Assembly: GCA_022678445.1 (NCBI GenBank)
Contig: JALBWU010000004.1
Coordinates: forward strand, 160,070-224,069
DNA length: 64,000 nucleotides
Source of the DNA: Candidatus Aramenus sp. CH1
GTDB lineage: Archaea > Thermoproteota > Thermoprotei_A > Sulfolobales > Sulfolobaceae
Direction: 5' to 3'
Position numbers and translations under genes: made by a program. The notes below the pieces were generated by a model. That model did no database searches and was not told the origin of the DNA. It saw nothing but the letters and a program-made list of their open reading frames with translations. Position 1 is the stretch's first letter; every line of letters starts with the position of its first letter. This document shows positions 58,603 to 64,000 of the stretch, one piece after another.

Positions 58603-58704
58603 GTTTTTCCTCAAGGTTCACATTTAAAGCCCGGTTTCCCAACGTAAATCAAGCCACAAAGCTTATAACTACTCAGTGCCACTATAAAAGATTAAGTGAT
58701 ACAA

Positions 58705-58887
58705 ATGATGGAGTACAGAAAAGTCTTTGAGGGGGCTGCTTACAGCATCTACGAGGACGACGAGGCTACCCTAGTATTATTGGAGGGGAAGCCTATAGCA
58801 TCCTCTTGTGTAGAGCACGGAAACCATGCGTTGTTTGACTTTGACTGCCCCCACGTAGAAAGACTAATGAAGAAAATTTTTTCTTAA
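58705..58887 (+). CDS. hypothetical small protein
   Basis: About 60 residues (MMEYRKVFEGAAYSIYEDD, then FDFDCPHVERLMKKIF). It is acidic, contains two cysteines and has a compact alpha/beta pattern. Not recognised. A TATA box ACTATAAAAG at about 58681-58690 lies just 20-25 bases before ATG 58705/58708, so a leaderless start there is likelier than the GTG at 58696. Confidence 0.55.
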   Translation: MMEYRKVFEGAAYSIYEDDEATLVLLEGKPIASSCVEHGNHALFDFDCPHVERLMKKIFS

Positions 58888-58899
58888 ACACTCCCGGGT

Positions 58900-59277
58900 T
58901 CACTCTGAGGCTATACACGCTACTTCTATGAGCACGTCCTTTGGGAGTCTAGAAACCTCTACAGTAACCCTGGCCGGGGGTTCCTTTGAGAAATAAGAAG
59001 AGTAGACCTCGTTAAAGGCCGGGAAATCGTTCATGTTCTTTAAGTAAACAAACGCCATAACAACGTTGTCCATGGAAAACCCTTTCTCTTCAAGGATTGT
59101 CTTTATGTTCTCCATGACCTGCTTAGTCTGCTCCCTTATTCCCCCGCTAACTACGTTGTTGGTCTTTGGGTCTACTGGGATCTGGCCAGACACGAAAATT
59201 AGGCCTGACGACTTTATAGCTTGAGAGTAGGGGCCTATTGGCTTAGGAGCCCTCTCTGAGAAGACTACTTCTTTCAT
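58900..59277 (-). CDS. ridA: RidA family enamine/imine deaminase
   Basis: Clears reactive 2-aminoacrylate-type intermediates from PLP enzymes such as threonine dehydratase. Family signatures are [13 protein letters not shown] at the N-terminus, [10 protein letters not shown] near residue 30, and [22 protein letters not shown] at the end with the substrate-binding Arg. It is 125 residues. ATG start. Confidence 0.92.
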   Translation of the reverse strand: MKEVVFSERAPKPIGPYSQAIKSSGLIFVSGQIPVDPKTNNVVSGGIREQTKQVMENIKTILEEKGFSMDNVVMAFVYLKNMNDFPAFNEVYSSYFSKEPPARVTVEVSRLPKDVLIEVACIASE

Positions 59278-59301
59278 GTTAAGGGGAAATAACCCCTTTC
59301 C

Positions 59302-60141
59302 TTAAATAACTTTTTTCTGCGATACGTAGGCCAAGTGCATCTGGTAGTGTAGGGCTATGAGGAGGTCTCTCTCAGTTATTATCCCCTTCGGCCTCCCGTC
59401 CTTGTCGAGTATAACTAGGGAGCCAATGTTGTTAGCTATGAGGAGCGCGGCTGCCTCGTTTATCGATCTGTCCTCTTCAATCGTTATGAGCTTGTTCCTC
59501 ATGACCTCCTTTACCTTCCTGCCGAAGAAGGCGTCGGGGTCAAGCTTGTCGACTGCTTTTCCAGCCACCTTCACGGAGTCAGCTGCGGTGAATATACCTA
59601 TGGCCTTCCCGTCCTCGTCGACCACGGGCAACCTCCTGAAGCCCCTGTTTAGCATCTGCCTAGTAGCATGCTCCAAGAGCGTCTCCGAGTAGACCGTTGA
59701 AACCTTCCTAGACATGAACTTGCTCACTGGGAACAGCTGGTCCATGTCTTGGAAGGCTAGAAGGAATTCCCTCTCTGTCACGATGCCTACAGGTTTCCCC
59801 TTTACGTCTACAATAGGGAGGGCGCCGAAGTTCCTGGTTACCATAATGGTCATCGCCTCTATCACATCTGTGTCCTCCGTCACTGTCACAGGGTTGGGCG
59901 TCATGTAGTCGGCGGCGTTGGCGTTCCCTAGTCTATACAGGTCGCCTTGGGTACAGCTTGTGGGGCAGAAGCTTAGGAACACCGAGAGGAGGTCCCTCGT
60001 AGAGAGTATGCCGTGTAATTTCTCGTTTGCCACTAGAACCCTCCCTATTCCCCTGTCGTTGACCTTCCTGAAGGCCTCAAGGAGTTTTCCGTCAAGTGAA
60101 ACAATTGGAGGGTTGATTATCTTTAGTGTTTTTACGATCAT
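59302..60141 (-). CDS. protein with four CBS domains
   Basis: About 279 residues, nearly all made of four CBS domains (two Bateman modules): starting near [56 protein letters not shown] and [23 protein letters not shown] pairs bind adenine nucleotides and usually regulate a partner protein. No effector domain is attached. I chose ATG 60141 (MIVKTLKI), about 26 bases after the TATA box TTTATAAAA; an ATG at 60159 would fall inside the predicted promoter gap. Confidence 0.85.
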   Translation of the reverse strand: MIVKTLKIINPPIVSLDGKLLEAFRKVNDRGIGRVLVANEKLHGILSTRDLLSVFLSFCPTSCTQGDLYRLGNANAADYMTPNPVTVTEDTDVIEAMTIMVTRNFGALPIVDVKGKPVGIVTEREFLLAFQDMDQLFPVSKFMSRKVSTVYSETLLEHATRQMLNRGFRRLPVVDEDGKAIGIFTAADSVKVAGKAVDKLDPDAFFGRKVKEVMRNKLITIEEDRSINEAAALLIANNIGSLVILDKDGRPKGIITERDLLIALHYQMHLAYVSQKKVI

Positions 60142-60162
60142 ATTTACATATTTGAACAAGGA

Positions 60163-60172
60163 TTTTATAAAT
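60163..60172 (-). promoter_or_regulatory. TATA box of the CBS-domain gene
   Basis: TTTATAAAAT on the minus strand, centred 26-27 bases before ATG 60141. It supports the shorter protein and a leaderless mRNA. Confidence 0.5.
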
Positions 60173-60218
60173 GTTCTGAAAGAAGGGAACGTCGACTTTT
60201 AAGCGACCTTACGTTTCA

Positions 60219-60668
60219 TTGTATATGGAAATTCCAACGTGTCTCTCGATAGTCGTAAATCAAAGTCACGTCTTAATGATAGAGAAAAAGAGGGGAATAG
60301 GCAAAGGTTACTTGACCTTTCCAGGGGGGAAAGTGGAGGAGGAGAGTCCAGAGGAGTGTGCAATAAGGGAGCTGGAAGAAGAGGTGGGAGTTAATGGTTA
60401 CGACCCTAAGTTCGCCGGGAGGATTCTGTTCAGACAGTTGAACGGTGGGGTGATGAGTATGTACGTCTACTTGTTCACCAAGTTCCAGGGGGAGCCCAGA
60501 GAGACCGAGGAGGCTAAGCCCATTTGGTGGAGAGTGGAAGAATTGCCCTTCGACAGGATGTGGCAGGACGACAGATTTTGGCTCAGGAAGGTGCTCTCAG
60601 CGAAGGTAGTCGACTGCGTCTTCCTCTTTACAGACGACTGGAGCGACATGGTGGAGGGGTACTGCTAG
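60219..60668 (+). CDS. Nudix hydrolase
   Basis: A 149-residue pyrophosphohydrolase. The full Nudix box (G-x5-E-x7-REUxEExGU) is GGKVEEESPEECAIRELEEEVGV at about residues 41-63. CLSIVVNQSHVLMIEKKRGIGKGYLTFPGG resembles MutT/8-oxo-dGTPase members, but substrates cannot be inferred reliably. Start ATG 60219 or 60225. Its stop overlaps the stop of the next, convergent gene. Confidence 0.85.
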   Translation: MYMEIPTCLSIVVNQSHVLMIEKKRGIGKGYLTFPGGKVEEESPEECAIRELEEEVGVNGYDPKFAGRILFRQLNGGVMSMYVYLFTKFQGEPRETEEAKPIWWRVEELPFDRMWQDDRFWLRKVLSAKVVDCVFLFTDDWSDMVEGYC

Positions 60669-60901
60669 GAGAACTTGCAGGCTTTAGGCCTCTTAAAAAC
60701 TGCGTTAACGAGAAGGGAGATGCAAACTTCTTCTTCCTTGTTACAGAGGAAAAGCTTCACGCCTTTAGCTTCTGCCTTTTTCACTGTTTCCTCGTCTAAG
60801 GAGGACACTACTAAGACGTCCTCCCTTTTCCCCTCAACCTCATTTGTCGTCCCGTCCTCCCTTACCTCGAACTCCTTTCCTCCGTCAAACCTCACTATCA
60901 A
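60665..60901 (-). CDS. hypothetical small protein
   Basis: About 78 residues. It reads IVRFDGGKEFEVREDGTT, then EDVLVVSSLDEETVKKAEAKGVKLFLCNKEEEVC, an alpha/beta pattern with a possible ligand loop. Not recognised. The frame is open up to 60934, but that region codes for the end of the membrane protein upstream. TTG 60901 is the most likely start, four bases after the upstream stop. Translational coupling is likely. Confidence 0.55.
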   Translation of the reverse strand: MIVRFDGGKEFEVREDGTTNEVEGKREDVLVVSSLDEETVKKAEAKGVKLFLCNKEEEVCISLLVNAVFKRPKACKFS

Positions 60902-60905
60902 GGCT

Positions 60906-61100
60906 TTACCTAAAGATAATTGCGTACACCGCAAATATAGCTATTGAGGCACCGATCAGGAGCGCGCCAGTTGTCCTTATTAAGCCCCTGTCCATCTTCA
61001 TTACGTCAAAGAACGACAACGCTACGTAAGAAATTCCATAGAAGAGATAAATAATACCAATAAGGACCATTACTACCTCAGTAAATAATTGTATATCCAT
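60906..61100 (-). CDS. small membrane protein
   Basis: A 64-residue protein with two membrane helices (about residues 8-30, VVMVLIGIIYLFYGISYVALSFF, and 42-62, TTGALLIGASIAIFAVYAIIF) joined by a short basic loop (DVMKMDRGLIR). Not recognised. ATG start, with an A/T-rich promoter before it. It forms a two-gene unit with the next small gene. Confidence 0.6.
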   Translation of the reverse strand: MDIQLFTEVVMVLIGIIYLFYGISYVALSFFDVMKMDRGLIRTTGALLIGASIAIFAVYAIIFR

Positions 61101-61133
61101 AAGTTATTAAATGATTATTAACTTAAAAAATTT

Positions 61134-62108
61134 TTATTGATCTTTCTTTAGGTAACTCTCCAAGAAAGTAATTGAGATGTCATACCGATAGGACGTGTTG
61201 AAGTGGCCGTCTTCGTACTCCTCGTACACGTGGTCCACGTTATGTTCCCTGAGCTTCCTGTGCAGTATTCTGAAGCCGTACTGTATGTTAAACTCGTCCT
61301 TTGTACCTACGTCCAAGTACACGAACTTCCTCCTTAGCTCCTCGTAGTGTGAGTCCACAAGTCTCACTGGGTCCTTCTCTAGCCACTTCCTCCACACGTT
61401 CTCCAGTATTTCTCCAGTCTCTAGGTCGAACGGTAGCTCTATGTCGCCAGAGGGCGTAGGGGAGTAAAAGGCCGACATGCCCACCACGTTTAACACGTTG
61501 AGGTCTTCCCTCCTCTTTCTGTTGGCCTTTGCCCAGAAGTAGTCAAGCCACTCCTTTGGCCCCTTGAACTTCCTTAGGTGGGGGATTACCTTAGGGAAGA
61601 AAGGTAGGTAAACGTACTCAAAGTAGGCGTCGCCTGAATGAGAGGCAATGGCCTTGATAGTATCGCTCTTCATTCCCAAGACGAGGGCTCCGTAGCCCCC
61701 AGAGGACTTCCCAATGACACCTACCCTGTCTGTGCCGTAGCGCTCTGCAAAGTAGGGGATCAGTTCCTTAAGGATGAAGTCCTCGTAGTTTCCCACAGCC
61801 GGGGAGTTGATGTACTGATTCCCCCCTACCCTCGTGAAGGTGTCTGGCAGTACTATAACGCTACCTTGTATCTTGCCCTCAGCCTTCAGTCTCTTGGCCT
61901 TGGTCAGCATGTCCTCGGATAGTGGGTCGTAATTTAGTTGTGAGAGAGCTGAGGAAAGGTAGCCGCTCAAGTAGATCAAGAGGGGCCTCCCTTGGGGATT
62001 CTCTGGCTCTATTACCTCAACCCGTCTAACGTATGGGTCGCCGAGGGGGTTGTCCTTCAAGGCGGAGCTTTCGAGGTAGAAAGTCCTCACCTCCAAGTCA
62101 GTACGCAC
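61134..62108 (-). CDS. alpha/beta hydrolase, putative esterase
   Basis: A 324-residue alpha/beta-hydrolase of the putative esterase (esterase D/enterochelin esterase) group. The nucleophile elbow is [15 protein letters not shown] (Ser near residue 140), with the acid in [13 protein letters not shown] and the His in [11 protein letters not shown]. No signal peptide, so it acts in the cytoplasm. Substrate unknown. The start overlaps the DUF429 gene by 11 bases. Confidence 0.8.
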   Translation of the reverse strand: MRTDLEVRTFYLESSALKDNPLGDPYVRRVEVIEPENPQGRPLLIYLSGYLSSALSQLNYDPLSEDMLTKAKRLKAEGKIQGSVIVLPDTFTRVGGNQYINSPAVGNYEDFILKELIPYFAERYGTDRVGVIGKSSGGYGALVLGMKSDTIKAIASHSGDAYFEYVYLPFFPKVIPHLRKFKGPKEWLDYFWAKANRKRREDLNVLNVVGMSAFYSPTPSGDIELPFDLETGEILENVWRKWLEKDPVRLVDSHYEELRRKFVYLDVGTKDEFNIQYGFRILHRKLREHNVDHVYEEYEDGHFNTSYRYDISITFLESYLKKDQ

Positions 62109-62613
62109 CCCCTTCTAGGACGTACTTTCCTCCTCTCTTGGATAGTCCCACCTTAAAGTCTATCAAGTAAATCTCTCCGTCGTCAGCGCTAACCTTCAAC
62201 GCCTTCCCCATGTCGTAGAAGAAGGCAGTTAACGAGCAGATCACGGCGTCGAACTCGTCCTTCGATGTCGTGAAGCTCCTCCAGTCTAAGCCTATTAACT
62301 TCTCAGAGGATGTGGGGTGTGTCTCTATGAGCCTCAGACGCTTAGAGAGCCTTAAAGCCCTATCTACTAGAGACTCCATGAATGAGGGGGGTAACACTCT
62401 CAGTCCCCGTCTCAGCATCTCCCTGTCCACGTGCCTAAAACCCCTTGAAAGAGAGAGGGGTGAGTCTATTGCAGACACCCTCGAACCCTTACACAGCTCC
62501 ACAATCTCCTCGTCGTCCTTAACGAAGTTCACGCTAATTTCCATGCCCTCCATTACTCCTACAGCTGTCTTCCTCCTAACAGCTAGGTCTATCCCACAAT
62601 AAATAAAAGCCAA
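62098..62613 (-). CDS. DUF429 family protein (RNase H-like fold)
   Basis: A 171-residue protein resembling the DUF429 group of predicted RNase H-like proteins. The N-terminal [17 protein letters not shown] gives the first acidic residue, [19 protein letters not shown] and LIETHPTSS are family blocks, and [16 protein letters not shown] carries a second acidic cluster. Function not established. It forms an operon with the downstream esterase. Confidence 0.75.
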   Translation of the reverse strand: MAFIYCGIDLAVRRKTAVGVMEGMEISVNFVKDDEEIVELCKGSRVSAIDSPLSLSRGFRHVDREMLRRGLRVLPPSFMESLVDRALRLSKRLRLIETHPTSSEKLIGLDWRSFTTSKDEFDAVICSLTAFFYDMGKALKVSADDGEIYLIDFKVGLSKRGGKYVLEGGAY

Positions 62614-62631
62614 GGCTTTTCCTCTAATCTT

Positions 62632-63324
62632 ATGAAAAAACCCATCGTCCTAATAAACTTCAAGGCATACGAGAACTCCTTTGGGAAGAAGGCAGTAGAG
62701 ATGGCTAAGGTAATAGAGGGGGTGAGTAAGGACTACTCGGTCGACGTAATCGTCTCAGTCCCGGCCACGGAGATCTACAGGATAGCCCAAGAGGTGTCCA
62801 TTCCCGTATACGCGGAGCACGTAGACGCAGTGGACCTAGGGGCCAGGACCGGGGCTGTGACTGTGGAGATGATCAAGGAGGCTGGGGCTAAGGGGTCTTT
62901 GCTGAACCACAGCGAGAGGAGGATAAGGTTTGACGAGATCGACGACGCGGTCAAAAAGCTGAGGAGGGAAGGGTTAGAGTCGGTAGTCTGCGTGGACAGG
63001 TACAACATGGTAGCCCCAGTTGGGATGATAGGTCCTGACGCAGTTCTGATAGAGCCCCCAGAGCTCATAGGGACCGGGATCTCCGTTTCGAGGGCTAGGC
63101 CAGAGGTGATAACAAAGGGGGTAGAGGAGATAAAGAAGACTCTGGGGGTAGAGCTCATAGCAGGTGCAGGGATATCCACGGGAGAAGACGTGTACACTGC
63201 CATTAAACTCGGGGCCTCAGGGATAGGGGTCGCTAGCGCCGTGATGAAGGCGAAGGACCCAAGGAGAGTGGTGGAGGATTTCGTGAAGTCGGCAATAAGG
63301 GCGATGGAGGAAAAAGGGGGGTAA
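62632..63324 (+). CDS. tpiA: triosephosphate isomerase
   Basis: Interconverts glyceraldehyde 3-phosphate and dihydroxyacetone phosphate. It is the short archaeal form (230 residues). The substrate Lys is in INFKAYENS, the catalytic His region in [26 protein letters not shown] follows, and the phosphate loops are [13 protein letters not shown] and [16 protein letters not shown] start 18 bases after the divergent DUF429 gene start. Confidence 0.95.
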   Translation: MKKPIVLINFKAYENSFGKKAVEMAKVIEGVSKDYSVDVIVSVPATEIYRIAQEVSIPVYAEHVDAVDLGARTGAVTVEMIKEAGAKGSLLNHSERRIRFDEIDDAVKKLRREGLESVVCVDRYNMVAPVGMIGPDAVLIEPPELIGTGISVSRARPEVITKGVEEIKKTLGVELIAGAGISTGEDVYTAIKLGASGIGVASAVMKAKDPRRVVEDFVKSAIRAMEEKGG

Positions 63325-63332
63325 CTTTTCGC

Positions 63333-63560
63333 TTAAGCCACGGCGCTGTCTAAGAAGATAGCTATTTGTGCCTCCGTGGGATTAAAGCCGTAGAAGTCTA
63401 TTATGTATAGGTTCCCGTTGTACATGGTGATTACTTGCTCGTAGCCGGAGCTCGTGCTCAGGTAGAAGGTTCCACCGGAGTAGTTGCATGCTTGGGAAAA
63501 TGCCTCAGCGAACCGTACGATGAACAGTAGGCCTGGAGAGGACTTTGCATTGTAGAACAC
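63333..63560 (-). pseudogene. 3' part of a small gene cut by the IS element
   Basis: 75 codons reading VFYNAKSSPGLLFIVRFAEAF, then GGTFYLSTSSGYEQVITMYNGNLYIIDFYGF, with the appearance of a real C-terminal domain. The frame runs straight into the right end of the second TnpB element at 63561, and no good start codon or promoter is present. The 5' part would lie beyond the element, outside the window. Family not recognised. Confidence 0.55.
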
Positions 63561-64000
63561 TCTGACCTCCTCCCCGCCCTGCGAGGGTTCTGCATAGGTC
63601 TAAGGCGTTACTCCCCCTTAAGGGAGTTACTCCGTGATGTGAAGAGAAAAGAAAGAGCCAAAGCGTTGACAATCTTCTTAACTCCTAGTTTCACAATGTT
63701 TAACGCACTGTTGACGTCGCTGTGAAGTTTACGGCCAAAAGGACAGCTATCGACACCCCTTGGAATTTCTGTCAACCTTAACGTTATGGTAAGCGCAGAA
63801 ACGCGAGGTATTGTACTCAATCACTAGGTACGTCTTTACGCCGTGCTCGTGGAGTTTGTTCGCTATAGCGCCAACTTGCGATAAGACCAAATTTGAAGTG
63901 AACTTGTTACCCTTATCCTAGGAATGAAGTAAGGATAGCCCAAGTAAACCGTGGAGACGCCAAGAGACCACAAAGTCTTGGTGAGGTGAGATGCTAAAGT
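63561..64000 (-). mobile_element. IS200/IS605-type TnpB element, copy 2 (partial)
   Basis: The right 440 bases of an element closely similar to copy 1 (43733-44165). Identity begins at TCTGACCT (63561) and continues through the CCCTGCGAGGG stem and the tnpB 3' end to the window edge. It differs from copy 1 by the absence of the 18-base duplication, three extra bases near 63915 and scattered substitutions. Confidence 0.85.
63608..64000 (-). pseudogene. tnpB pseudogene, copy 2 (partial)
   Basis: From the 5' side: [20 protein letters not shown], a frameshift, [47 protein letters not shown], a second frameshift at NS/PRG, then GVDSCPFGRKLHSDVNSALNIVKLG and the end near 63608. Both frameshifts are in the same bases as in copy 1 (the first also in copy 3). 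The RuvC-III Asp is kept, but the usual CxxC zinc-finger pairs are not evident. Confidence 0.8.

Overview
This 64 kb window is chromosomal DNA of a thermoacidophilic crenarchaeon of the order Sulfolobales. The signs are a PolB1-type replicative polymerase, Hjc next to a PIN-domain ATPase, PriL, r-protein S26e, an A-type ATP synthase with the small epsilon subunit, a hisCGABFDEHI operon, ether-lipid enzymes, a pyruvoyl AdoMet decarboxylase, AGG/AGA-rich arginine usage, and many genes whose start codon lies about 25 bases after a TATA box (leaderless mRNAs). GC content looks moderate, in the Metallosphaera/Acidianus range, but I cannot name a species.

Layout. 1-3.4 kb: radical SAM protein, serS, MIP18-like Fe-S assembly protein. 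3.5-9.8 kb: nine-gene histidine operon on the minus strand. 9.8-19.8 kb: leuS, corrinoid adenosyltransferase, tRNA thiolase NcsA, DUF211, AdoMet decarboxylase, geranylgeranyl reductase, UbiA prenyltransferase, a permuted GTPase and a HAD phosphatase. 19.9-23.1 kb: ilvB-ilvN-ilvC, preceded by an unannotated 35-codon ORF that overlaps the ilvB start. 23.1-28.5 kb: hjc convergent with the PINA-like ATPase, pdxT/pdxS, rps26e, proS. 28.6-36 kb: ATP synthase K-epsilon-D-B-A-E-F on the minus strand and atpI divergent. 36-43.2 kb: metG, priL, CDP-alcohol phosphatidyltransferase, methyltransferase, DUF2286 protein, polB1. tRNA-Arg(TCG) is at 43.26 kb.

From 43.7 to 50.9 kb the order gives way to accessory, decaying DNA: a broken IS605-type TnpB element, an isochorismatase-like gene, an MFS gene, and a wrecked trehalose (treZ/treY) locus. 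treY is frameshifted and headless, treZ is cut short after an exact 111 bp tandem duplication and is joined to an antisense piece of tnpB, and treX is absent. Remnants of a SRPBCC protein and a VapB-type antitoxin lie between them. 51-63.3 kb: a phosphate-type MFS transporter, membrane proteins, a Cys-rich small protein, a glucose dehydrogenase, a TPR-protein kinase, RidA, a CBS protein, a Nudix hydrolase, an esterase, a DUF429 protein and tpiA. A second copy of the TnpB element runs off the right edge and truncates a small gene.

The most notable observations are three conserved genes (hisB, hisC, geranylgeranyl reductase) whose family-conserved N-termini have no ATG/GTG/TTG start; the coupled leader ORF before ilvB; TnpB copies that share the same frameshifts; and the mosaic decay of the trehalose locus.
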